Shown here piece by piece: positions 4,379 through 11,771 of a stretch of DNA of 11,771 nucleotides. Origin of the DNA: Mogibacterium sp. (GTDB lineage: Bacteria > Bacillota > Clostridia > Peptostreptococcales > Anaerovoracaceae). The first letter of the stretch is position 1; each line of letters starts with the position of its first letter. The notes beneath the pieces were generated by a model that did not search any database, was not told where the DNA came from, and was given only the letters and a program-made list of their open reading frames with translations. The translations under genes were made by a program, and so were the position numbers. The stretch is from the NCBI GenBank assembly GCA_017434685.1, contig JAFREV010000114.1, forward strand, positions 1-11,771, written 5' to 3'.

Positions 4379-7300
4379 ATGAAGAAAACCCAGCGAAAAG
4401 ATGCATTTAGGAATATCAAGAAGCGCATAGTGTCATTCCTGTCACTCTGCCTTGTTATTATGCTCGGACTAGGAGCTCTCTTGACAACCAGATATATGGG
4501 CGCCGGACTCAACAAGAAGCTTACAGATTACTACGGAGACCGCAGTTTCAAGAATTACGAAATGGTTTCCTCGCTTGGTGTGTCCGAGAAGAGCCTCGAG
4601 AAAATCAGGCAGACCGACGGTGTAATCGTAGCCGAGGGAGTTATACAGGCTGATGCCACGATTTCCCATGAAGGCCGTAAGATAAGCGGAACAGTGCTGT
4701 CACAGACCAAAGAAGTCAGCGTGCCGGAACTTACGGAGGGAAATCTTCCGAGAGGAAAAGCTGAGTGTGCCGTCGGAGAGGATGCCGCAGAGGTCAATGA
4801 CCTTAAGGTCGGAGACAAAATAAAGATTTCGCTCACGGGGCTTGATGCACTCGGAGACGAGTCGCCTCTCTATGAAAAGGAATTTACCATCACGGGACTT
4901 ATTCACCATCCGGATCGTTTGAGAAGAAGATCCGTCAACACTTTTGTACTCCCGGTGGAAGCTTTTAATAAAGAAGCTACGGACGGACTATATACTAATG
5001 TCTTCATCAGGGCTGAAGAACCGGAAAAAACCGACATCTTTTCAGATGCGTATTTCGAAAAGATGGAAGAAACCACGAAAACTCTCGAGGACCTCGCAGA
5101 GGAGCTCGGCGTCGACAGGACGAAAGAGATGAAGGATGAGGCCAATGCCAAAATCGATGAGGAGTGGAAGAAAGCACTCGCTCAAATGGATGATGCACAG
5201 GCGCAGATAGACGAAGGAGAAGCAGAACTCAATGCCAAGCTCGCGGACGGAAGAGCGAAGCTTAACGGTTATCAAAACAAACTCAATAAGACTGTCGCGA
5301 AATACAGAAAGCAGATCCGTGACGGGGAAGCAGAGATTAAGAAATACAGGGGCTGGATTGAAAAGGCGGACAAACTTCTTCCGAAAGTAAAGAAAGAAAG
5401 AGATAAACTTCGCAAGCAATATACGAAGGAAATCGAGGAATACCGCAAAACGATTGCCGGCTGGCAGAAAATGCTTGATGAAATAAACAAAATCAAGGAT
5501 CTTGAGAAAAAACTGGAAAAACTTAAGGACTTGGCTAAGCTTGTAATCGAAAAGCAAGAAACGATAAGAAAAGTCGTAGAGTTCTTTAAAAAGCCGGAAA
5601 TAATGAAGATAGCCGAAGCGATAAAGGAGATCACGGAAGGCAAAGTAGATCTCACCGGCGTGGTCAAGACTTTAGCGAGCATTGACGTGGATAAGTTGGT
5701 GGATCTGGCGGACAAGGTTATCAATGCAGACAAATACGGCAAGGAAGCAGAGGCCTTTATAAAAGAACTAGAAAAAAGCATTAAGGCCGCTCAGGATTGG
5801 TTAGATAAACTTGATGAATTAGATAAGTATATCAATAAGTATGAGAAAAACAGGCCGAAATATGTAGCACTTCTGGACAAAAAAGATAAAGAAGTACAGG
5901 ATGCAAAAAAGAAACTTGCCGCCGAGGAACGCAAATATCAAAAAATGATAAATGCGGGATGGTCGAGATACTACGCGGAAAAGGCCAAGTACGAGAGCAA
6001 GCTCGAGGAAGCGAAACTGTTGCTCGAAGAGAACAAAGAAGAGGCAGAGAAGAAGCTCGCTGAGGCCAGAGCTGAAGTTGAGAACATGGAACCTTGCAGA
6101 TGGATCACCCTCGACAGAAGGGCGAATTCGGGATATGTGGATGCGAGATCCAATCTCGCCGCAATCACGAGCGCGGGCAATGTTTTCGGAATTCTCTTTA
6201 TGATAGTAACCGCCATAGTATGTCTGTCGACTCTTATTATCATCATAGATGAACAGAAGAAACTCGTCGGAACATCCAAGGCGTTCGGCTTCCATAAGGG
6301 AGAGATACTCGGCAAATATCTGACTTTCGGCGCTTCGGCTGCTGTTGTCGGAAGCGTACTTGCCGCTACGCTCGGATATGTACTGTCCGGCATAGTGCAG
6401 GTTAAATATGCAGAATCCGGTATGTACCAGATAGGCCCTGCAAAGAGCGTATTCACGCCGGGCATCACCGCCCTTGCCGCACTTGCAATACTGCTGGTAA
6501 CGATAATTGCATCGATTATCGCCTGCGGAGACATTCTCAAGAGCCCTGCATCCGTTCTTATGAAGGGTGAGGTTCTCAAGAAGGAAAAAGGCAAAAAGAA
6601 GAAAGAAGCATCGAGAGCAGGAACTCTGTACTCGAGACTTATCATGAGAAATATGGCAGAGGATAAGGCCAGGGTATTCGTTACAATCGCCATCATCGCA
6701 TTCAGCTGCATGCTGATCGGAATGGGAATCTCCATGAAGCTCGCTTATGACGGCATGACCGATAAGCAGATCAGCGATGTTAACAAATACGATCTCAAAG
6801 TCACGATGAACAGCAATGTCACAGAAGAGCAGGAAAAGAAACTGAATTCGGTACTCGCATCGGAGGGTGTTAAGTATCTGCCGGCTGCGAGCAAGACGAT
6901 GCTGTATAAGTGGGACGGAAGAATCGACGGACTGCAGCTGATTTGTGCAGATCCTCAAAAGATCGGAGAGTTCTATGCAATCACCGATCCGAAGACCAAG
7001 GAGCCTGTTGCGGTTCCTGAGAGCGGAGTTCTGATTCAAAAGAGAATGAACGAAAGCTACAAGATGGATATAGGCGATAAACTGCCTATACTCGATAACT
7101 CGCTCAAGGAAAACAACGCCGAGATCAAGGGCTACTTTGTCAATTATGTAGGTCGTACGGTCATAGCTTCGCCTTCCGCATACAAAGCCATATTCGGTAA
7201 GAAACACGAAGAGAACAGTTTCTTTATCATACTGGACGGCGCAGACGAAGATAAACTTAAAAAGGACCTTCTCGCGGTAACTGACGAAATAAGCTTCACT

Positions 7301-7735
7301 GAAAAGGATGACTTCAAGACGAGATTTGCATCTGTAGCAAAACTATACAACATTATAGTAATACTGATTACGGGCATGGCCATATTGATATCCTTCATGA
7401 TACTCACCAACCTGTCCAACATCTTCCTGACTCGCAGGAAGACGGAACTTTCGGTAATGAGGGTCAACGGGTTCAGCGTCAAACAGGCCAAGGGCTATCT
7501 TTCAAAAGAGACGGTATTTACAACAGGCGCGGGACTTGTGCTGGGCGTTGTACTCGGTGCGATACTCACACCGCCTGTAATAGGATTGCTTCAGCAACCT
7601 GATCTTGAGTTCGTCAAATCCTTCCATCCGATAGCATGGATAATAGCGGTGGCACTTGAAGCGATCTTTGCGATACTCATCAACAGCGTAATCTTCAACA
7701 AGGTCAAGAAACTGAACCTGAGGGATATCGCGTAA
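4379..7735 (+). CDS. FtsX/MacB-type ABC transporter permease with long extracytoplasmic coiled coil
   Basis: This is the 1118-residue membrane partner of the preceding ATPase. The predicted layout is a basic N-terminus typical of the family (M-K-K-T-x-R-K-D), span 1 at about 17-37, and an outer domain at about 40-220. A highly charged Lys/Glu-rich helical coiled coil follows at about 222-570, broken near 400-450. Then come three FtsX spans at about 597-622, 645-673 and 693-715, a basic cytoplasmic linker (730-745), a span at 765-788, a second outer domain at about 790-985, and three more FtsX spans at about 988-1011, 1043-1070 and 1083-1107. The total is eight spans in two FtsX halves in one chain. 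The long coiled coil could reach through the cell wall. Type VII-like ABC systems of this kind perform mechanotransmission or export rather than simple import. An in-frame TAA at 4373-4375 fixes the start at 4379, yet there is no clear ribosome binding site. Confidence 0.9.
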   Translation: MKKTQRKDAFRNIKKRIVSFLSLCLVIMLGLGALLTTRYMGAGLNKKLTDYYGDRSFKNYEMVSSLGVSEKSLEKIRQTDGVIVAEGVIQADATISHEGRKISGTVLSQTKEVSVPELTEGNLPRGKAECAVGEDAAEVNDLKVGDKIKISLTGLDALGDESPLYEKEFTITGLIHHPDRLRRRSVNTFVLPVEAFNKEATDGLYTNVFIRAEEPEKTDIFSDAYFEKMEETTKTLEDLAEELGVDRTKEMKDEANAKIDEEWKKALAQMDDAQAQIDEGEAELNAKLADGRAKLNGYQNKLNKTVAKYRKQIRDGEAEIKKYRGWIEKADKLLPKVKKERDKLRKQYTKEIEEYRKTIAGWQKMLDEINKIKDLEKKLEKLKDLAKLVIEKQETIRKVVEFFKKPEIMKIAEAIKEITEGKVDLTGVVKTLASIDVDKLVDLADKVINADKYGKEAEAFIKELEKSIKAAQDWLDKLDELDKYINKYEKNRPKYVALLDKKDKEVQDAKKKLAAEERKYQKMINAGWSRYYAEKAKYESKLEEAKLLLEENKEEAEKKLAEARAEVENMEPCRWITLDRRANSGYVDARSNLAAITSAGNVFGILFMIVTAIVCLSTLIIIIDEQKKLVGTSKAFGFHKGEILGKYLTFGASAAVVGSVLAATLGYVLSGIVQVKYAESGMYQIGPAKSVFTPGITALAALAILLVTIIASIIACGDILKSPASVLMKGEVLKKEKGKKKKEASRAGTLYSRLIMRNMAEDKARVFVTIAIIAFSCMLIGMGISMKLAYDGMTDKQISDVNKYDLKVTMNSNVTEEQEKKLNSVLASEGVKYLPAASKTMLYKWDGRIDGLQLICADPQKIGEFYAITDPKTKEPVAVPESGVLIQKRMNESYKMDIGDKLPILDNSLKENNAEIKGYFVNYVGRTVIASPSAYKAIFGKKHEENSFFIILDGADEDKLKKDLLAVTDEISFTEKDDFKTRFASVAKLYNIIVILITGMAILISFMILTNLSNIFLTRRKTELSVMRVNGFSVKQAKGYLSKETVFTTGAGLVLGVVLGAILTPPVIGLLQQPDLEFVKSFHPIAWIIAVALEAIFAILINSVIFNKVKKLNLRDIA

Positions 7736-9007
7736 ATGCCCTGCGAAAGGAAGTGTGGGTTGAAGCAAAAGGCAAACGACAATGCATTGACGGTAAGAAA
7801 AGTTATGGAAAAAGGACGGCATTTGAGATTTAAGAATGCCGTCGCTTTTCCTGTAAGGAGATGGCTCAAGAGCAATACGGAGTTCACCTTCGACGGACAA
7901 CTTCCGAACAAGGACCTCGAGCCTGCAATCATTGCGACGAATCACGCATCTGTATACGACTTCCTCTTCGTATCCGAACCGCTGTGGTACAGAACTCTCT
8001 CCTACGTGACGAGCGAGCACATACTCAGGGTTAGGCCGTGGGGAAGTCTGCTCAACAGATATGTGAGCATCATACCGCATAAAAAAGGCGGAAAAGCAAG
8101 CCGTACGGCAATTCGGATACTCGAGAAACTCGCCATAAGAGAAGATGTATATATCGCTGTCGAGGGCGAACAGACCTGGAACGGCATCACGATGGACATC
8201 AAGCCCGGCAACGGAAAGCTCGTTAAGAAGAGCGGTGCTGCTCTTATCACATTCAGGATAGAAGGAAGCTATCTGCTCCGCCCGAGGTGGGCCAAGAACC
8301 TGAGGCGCGGCAAAGTAAACGGAAAGGTTGTAAACATCTATACTCCGGAGATGCTTGCGAATATGACTTCGGAGGCGATAGAGGAGGCAATAGCCCGCGA
8401 TCTCTACTTCGACATATGGAAATGGCAGAAAGAACAGCAAGAGCCGAACCGCTATGTCTGCAAAAAAGGCGGGCTTGCTAAAGGCCTGGAAAGAGCGGTT
8501 TGCTCATGCCCGTCCTGCGGAAACATAGGAAGCCTCAGCACCGAGGGTGACGAGATCAAGTGCAGCTGCGGCTTCAGGACGCGATTCAGCGAGTCCGGTT
8601 TCTTCGAGCCGGCGGAGCCTGTAGAGACCATCGTCGAATGGGAGAAGCTCGATGAAGAGACGATCGCAAAAGCCATAAAAGAGGCGAAGGACGGAGATGA
8701 GATATTTGCCGATGAAGATACACACCTCTACGTCATCGATAAATACCATAATGAAAATGAAACAGCAAAGGGCAGACTCTCTCTTGAGTGCAGAGAAGGG
8801 AGCATTGTTCTGGCAGTCGATATAGAGAGCACCACTTTGGATAAGGTTGACAGCATGACCATGGTACAGGCCAACAGACTGCTGTTCAGCATAGACAGAG
8901 ACTATTTCGAGATAAGGTCGGATGCGGCCAATCTCAGAAAATACATGCAGGCTTTCAATTTGAACAAAAGAGACAGCCGTCCGGATACAAGCGACGGATC
9001 TGAATAG
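7736..9007 (+). CDS. PlsC-type lysophospholipid acyltransferase with C-terminal zinc ribbon and PH-like extension
   Basis: This 423-residue protein probably acylates a lysophospholipid or related lipid alcohol at the inner membrane face. The acyltransferase signature N-H-x4-D is at 69-75 (N-H-A-S-V-Y-D; catalytic His70 and Asp75). Block III is V-E-G-E-Q-T at 142-147, replacing the usual P-E-G-T-R-S. R-I-E-G-S-Y at 174-179 fits the last block. The domain ends near 235. A zinc-ribbon-like segment follows (Cys256, 258 and 261, then Cys276 and 278). The remainder (about 290-412) is beta-rich and may be PH-like. Ordinary PlsC proteins are about 200-260 residues, so about 180 residues are extra. 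The ATG abuts the permease stop (TAAATG), with GAGGG 11 bases upstream. A TTG at 7760 with AAAGGA (7746-7751) 8 bases upstream is an equally good start, giving 415 residues. Confidence 0.85.
   Translation: MPCERKCGLKQKANDNALTVRKVMEKGRHLRFKNAVAFPVRRWLKSNTEFTFDGQLPNKDLEPAIIATNHASVYDFLFVSEPLWYRTLSYVTSEHILRVRPWGSLLNRYVSIIPHKKGGKASRTAIRILEKLAIREDVYIAVEGEQTWNGITMDIKPGNGKLVKKSGAALITFRIEGSYLLRPRWAKNLRRGKVNGKVVNIYTPEMLANMTSEAIEEAIARDLYFDIWKWQKEQQEPNRYVCKKGGLAKGLERAVCSCPSCGNIGSLSTEGDEIKCSCGFRTRFSESGFFEPAEPVETIVEWEKLDEETIAKAIKEAKDGDEIFADEDTHLYVIDKYHNENETAKGRLSLECREGSIVLAVDIESTTLDKVDSMTMVQANRLLFSIDRDYFEIRSDAANLRKYMQAFNLNKRDSRPDTSDGSE
7746..7751 (+). promoter_or_regulatory. Ribosome binding site suggesting a TTG start at 7760
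   Basis: AAAGGA lies inside the longest acyltransferase frame, 8 bases before an in-frame TTG. The first eight residues of the longer form match nothing expected of the family, so initiation at 7760 is plausible. Confidence 0.5.
8991..9001 (+). repeat. Third copy of the GCGACGGATCT repeat
   Basis: It is identical over 11 bases to the copies at 4303 and 4359, and over 12 bases (with a preceding A) to the one at 4358. It overlaps the last codons of the acyltransferase gene, 20 bases before the next start. Confidence 0.5.
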
Positions 9008-9013
9008 AAAGGA
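9008..9013 (+). promoter_or_regulatory. Ribosome binding site deciding the TTG start of the symporter
   Basis: AAAGGA begins one base after the acyltransferase stop and lies 8 bases before TTG 9022. An ATG at 9015 is only one base away and opens an 8-codon frame that stops at once, so TTG is the real start. Confidence 0.8.
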
Positions 9014-9021
9014 TATGAGTT

Positions 9022-10395
9022 TTGGATTATTCAGCAGCTAACCACCAACTATGGAATGTAATTATCCAGTTAGGATATATTGCGACCGTGATTCTTCTCG
9101 CCAACTTCGCCAGAAGGAATGTTGCTTTTATCAGAAAGAGCATGATTCCGGTCGCGGTTCTCGGAGGCTTTGTGCTTCTCCTGGCCAAGGAAATCGGAAT
9201 TATCAGTATCGATCAGAACTTCATGGAAGGACTGACCTACCACGGCATAGCGCTTGGCTTTATTGCGATGAGCCTGAGGACGCCTCAGAAAAGAGAGGCG
9301 GGAGATGAAAGCAAGGTCGGATTCAGATCGGGAGCCGTCATCGTAAGCTCGTATATGATACAGGGAGTTACGGGTCTTATTATAACAATCGGGCTCGCAC
9401 TTACGGTGATGCCGGACATGTTCAGGGCTGCGGGGCTTCTGCTTCCGATGGGATTCGGACAGGGCCCGGGACAGGCCAATAACGTGGGGTCGAGCTATCA
9501 GGCGCTCGGTTTTGAGGGCGGACACAGTTTCGGCCTTGCAATAGCGGCTGCGGGATATATCGTGGCCTGCGTGGTAGGCGTTATTATCCTGAATGTTCTG
9601 AAAAAGAGCGGAAAGATAAAAATTGCTGAACATACGGGAAAGAGCCCGCTTTCGAGCGACTATATCGAGGGCGATTATGAGGCTGAGGCATCCGAATCCG
9701 TGGACAAGCTCAGCGTGCAGCTTGCGATGATAGTGGTCGTATATGTGATTACATATGCGGTTACCAGAGGACTGACAAGCGGGATCGCAGCTCTGAGCGA
9801 AGGGCTTGCGGGCACGGTCAACACGCTGCTCTGGGGCTTCAATTTCATCATAGGCTCCGCGCTTGCTATATTGCTCAGGGTCATACTTGAGAAACTGAGG
9901 GAGAAAGGCGCGAGAAGGCCTTATCAGGATAATTACCTGCTCGGAAGACTTTCGGGTGCATTTTTCGACATCATGATAGTTGCCGGTATAGCAAGCATAG
10001 ACATAGAGGATATACGCGGACTCGTGCTGCCGTTTGTTCTCATGGTAACGCTCGGCACTATAGTCACTTGGTACCATCTCAAGTGGGTGTGCAAGGCTGT
10101 ATATCCTGAGTACTATTACGAGGGACTGCTCTCTATGTACGGCATGATGACCGGAACGATCAGCTCAGGCGTATTGCTGCTTCGTGAGATAGACCCTAAA
10201 CTTTCAAGCCCTGCAGCAGGCAACCTGGTAGTCGGATCCAGTTTCGGTATCCTGCTCGGAGCACCGGTGCTCATCCTCGTGGGGCTCGCGACCAAGAGTT
10301 CGGCCATGTGTTTTGCAACACTCGGACTTGCCGCTCTCTACCTCGTGATACTCGACTTGGTAATCTTCAAAGTCGGCCGAAAAAAGGCTAAATAA
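9022..10395 (+). CDS. GltS-like sodium/glutamate (carboxylate) symporter family protein
   Basis: This is a 457-residue integral membrane protein with about 11-12 predicted hydrophobic spans and a charged cytoplasmic loop at about 193-230 between its two halves. Two conserved-looking re-entrant-loop segments stand out. The first is Gly-rich, G-F-G-Q-G-P-G-Q-A-N-N-V-G-S-S-Y-Q at 144-160. The second is M-T-G-T-I-S-S-G-V-L-L-L-R-E-I-D-P at 375-391, in mirror-like positions in the two halves, as in the GltS fold. GltS proteins (about 400 residues) import glutamate with sodium; this one is somewhat longer and its substrate cannot be read from sequence. It starts at TTG, 14 bases after the acyltransferase stop, and is probably in the same transcript. 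If it does take up glutamate, it would suit an organism that ferments glutamate through 2-hydroxyglutarate, but that link is speculative. Another carboxylate transporter family is the main alternative. Confidence 0.65.
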   Translation: MDYSAANHQLWNVIIQLGYIATVILLANFARRNVAFIRKSMIPVAVLGGFVLLLAKEIGIISIDQNFMEGLTYHGIALGFIAMSLRTPQKREAGDESKVGFRSGAVIVSSYMIQGVTGLIITIGLALTVMPDMFRAAGLLLPMGFGQGPGQANNVGSSYQALGFEGGHSFGLAIAAAGYIVACVVGVIILNVLKKSGKIKIAEHTGKSPLSSDYIEGDYEAEASESVDKLSVQLAMIVVVYVITYAVTRGLTSGIAALSEGLAGTVNTLLWGFNFIIGSALAILLRVILEKLREKGARRPYQDNYLLGRLSGAFFDIMIVAGIASIDIEDIRGLVLPFVLMVTLGTIVTWYHLKWVCKAVYPEYYYEGLLSMYGMMTGTISSGVLLLREIDPKLSSPAAGNLVVGSSFGILLGAPVLILVGLATKSSAMCFATLGLAALYLVILDLVIFKVGRKKAK

Positions 10396-10417
10396 TATAA
10401 AGAGAGAAAGAAGGTAA

Positions 10418-11771
10418 GTGAGCACAGGCAAGAATTCGGAGATTAATAAGTATAGTGCAACAGAAGGAAGGCTGCTGCCTTCTTTTCTTGTTTTTTTGAT
10501 GCCTCTCGTTCTCGCCGGTTTGCTGCAGCAATCATATTCCCTGGTGGACGGGATCATTCTGGGAAACTTCATAGATGAGACAGCCCTCGGCGCGGTCGGA
10601 AGTGTAGGATCGCTAATAGATGTAGGGTCTCTGATACAAATAGCACTCGGCGGAGGCTGTGCAATAATCGTGTCGCATCTCTACGGAGCTAAACGTTATG
10701 CGGAAGTCGACAGGCTGATAACAGACATAAGAATAATAGTCGTCGGACTCTCACTTGCTATTGCATTGGTTGTAATATTGCTTGCACCACAGATACTGAA
10801 GATTCTTCACACCCCGGAAGATCTTAGAGAAGGAGCCTTGCTGTACATGAGAATTTGTTTCGCAGGGGTTCCGTTTGTTGCAATGTATAACGTACAGGCG
10901 GGAATCCTGAGAGGAATGGGGGACAGCAAACACCCGCTTGGAGGCATTGCTGTTTCAAGTGTTGTAAACATAGGACTGGATCTGCTGTTCGTTGTAATGC
11001 TTCATATGGGTATTGGCGGGGCAGCAATTGCAACTGCTTCAGCGGAAGCAATGTCTGCAGTATATCTGTATTTAAAGTTGGATAATAAAAGAAAAGAAAC
11101 GCATTCGTCATCCGAGGATGAGAAGGTTGCGGATGAAACAGCGATAGCAAATATTGCAGAGAGCATAAAACTCGGCTTTCCTCAGTTGATACAGTCAGTG
11201 GTTCATTCCGGTGGTATGGTGTTGATGCAGAATATCACAAACATCCTGGGAGCCATCGTCGTAATAGGTGTTGTAGCAACTTTTAAAATTGACTCGATTC
11301 TGATTGCTCCGCTCCTGGGACTCGGTACGGCTGTTTCCGTTTTTACCGGACAGAACCTGGGAGCCGGACATGAGGAAAGAGCAAGAAACTCACTTAAATA
11401 CGGCATACTGACATCGCTTGCATTTTCCCTGGTCTTAACTGTCGTGCTTTGGAGATTCGGTTACTCTTTGCTCGGGCTCTTTGGTCTCGAAACTGAAGCG
11501 ACGGCATACGGATACAGATATCTGAGTCTGTGCCTCCCGTTTTACTGGGTGTTCGGCATGCAGTTTGTCCTGCACGGATACCTGAACGGGGCTAAACACA
11601 CCGTTATAACATCCGCTGCATCAATCATCGGGCTTGTTGTCAGAATATTGATTGCGTACCTGCTATATAAGAGCTTGAAAGGAGATGTTCTGCCGATCGC
11701 AGAGGTGGCATCTTGGATAATCTGTGTGATTATTGACGCAGGCTATATTTTAATAGACAAAGTATCAAAAA
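10418..11771 (+). CDS. MATE family multidrug/sodium efflux transporter, 3' partial
   Basis: The frame is open from GTG 10418 to the window end (451 codons, no stop). MATE proteins are usually about 440-480 residues, so it is nearly complete. The start is limited by an in-frame TAA at 10415-10417 directly upstream. GAAGG (10410-10414) lies only 3 bases before GTG, with further A/G-rich sequence upstream. The N-terminus carries the family pattern T-E-G-x-L-x-P-S-F ... M-P-L-V-L-A-G-L-L-Q-Q-S-Y-S-L-V-D at 15-44. I-L-R-G-M-G-D-S-K-H-P at 163-173 and G-Q-N-L-G-A-G at 311-317 are the conserved segments of the two halves. A charged linker (about 221-248) separates the halves, and about 12 spans are expected. 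The family exports drugs, toxins or metabolites in exchange for sodium or protons. It lies 22 bases after the symporter gene and likely shares its transcript. Confidence 0.9.
   Translation, partial: MSTGKNSEINKYSATEGRLLPSFLVFLMPLVLAGLLQQSYSLVDGIILGNFIDETALGAVGSVGSLIDVGSLIQIALGGGCAIIVSHLYGAKRYAEVDRLITDIRIIVVGLSLAIALVVILLAPQILKILHTPEDLREGALLYMRICFAGVPFVAMYNVQAGILRGMGDSKHPLGGIAVSSVVNIGLDLLFVVMLHMGIGGAAIATASAEAMSAVYLYLKLDNKRKETHSSSEDEKVADETAIANIAESIKLGFPQLIQSVVHSGGMVLMQNITNILGAIVVIGVVATFKIDSILIAPLLGLGTAVSVFTGQNLGAGHEERARNSLKYGILTSLAFSLVLTVVLWRFGYSLLGLFGLETEATAYGYRYLSLCLPFYWVFGMQFVLHGYLNGAKHTVITSAASIIGLVVRILIAYLLYKSLKGDVLPIAEVASWIICVIIDAGYILIDKVSK

Noticed and set aside
5819..7207. Antisense open frame of 462 codons opposite the permease
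   Set aside because: It lies wholly within the permease, whose spans and FtsX blocks are unmistakable. The product is rich in Cys, Tyr, His and Arg, typical of a shadow frame.
9015..9041. ATG start or leader peptide before the symporter
   Set aside because: The ATG is one base from the ribosome site and gives only eight codons before a stop. TTG at 9022 has the right spacing and opens the full gene.
8002..10077. Several antisense frames opposite the acyltransferase and symporter genes
   Set aside because: None has a plausible start with a ribosome site or a familiar domain, and all overlap well-supported + strand genes.
1..11771. Mobile element, tRNA, rRNA or phage genes
   Set aside because: No transposase, integrase, terminal inverted repeats, tRNA-like cloverleaf or rRNA sequence was seen on either strand.

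Overview
The window is a stretch of bacterial chromosome with every recognisable gene on the + strand. It looks like an anaerobic, fermentative member of the Clostridia (Bacillota). The reasons are an oxygen-sensitive 2-hydroxyacyl-CoA dehydratase system, strong AAAGGAG-type ribosome binding sites, frequent ATA and AGA codons, and a Gram-positive-style FtsX/MacB exporter. By eye the base composition is middling (roughly 45-48% GC, not computed), which would suit an amino-acid-fermenting lineage such as the Anaerovoracaceae. That last placement is inference only.

Region 1 (1-2794) is the 3' part of a dehydratase operon. It holds the end of a 2-hydroxyacyl-CoA dehydratase D-component subunit, cut by the window edge, followed by its ATP-dependent activator (HgdC/HadI/FldI type). 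Next come a previously easy-to-miss 58-residue single-span membrane protein (1865-2041) and a 245-residue protein. The last resembles the middle part of the beta subunit of CO dehydrogenase/acetyl-CoA synthase but lacks the C-terminal nickel-site portion. The first two gene junctions contain small perfect hairpins, including a tandem pair of near-identical ones.

Region 2 (2795-3114) is a 320-base intergenic gap. It holds a candidate terminator with two mutually exclusive stems, a 12-bp perfect palindrome, a 20-bp-spaced direct repeat, and a dyad directly upstream of a TATAAT box.

Region 3 (3115-11771) looks like one transcription unit of five envelope or transport genes. They are an ABC ATPase with an N-terminal GAF sensor domain; a 1118-residue FtsX-type permease with a long extracytoplasmic coiled coil; a PlsC-type acyltransferase with a zinc ribbon and a possible PH-like C-terminus; a GltS-like sodium/carboxylate symporter; and a MATE-family exporter that runs off the window end. 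Gaps are short (0-55 bases), and two of the last three genes start with TTG or GTG. The ATPase and permease clearly form one transporter. The functional link to the other three genes is inferred from position only.

The most unusual items are the truncated acetyl-CoA-synthase-like protein plus the small membrane protein in the dehydratase operon, the GAF-ABC fusion paired with the coiled-coil permease, and the acyltransferase with its C-terminal extension.
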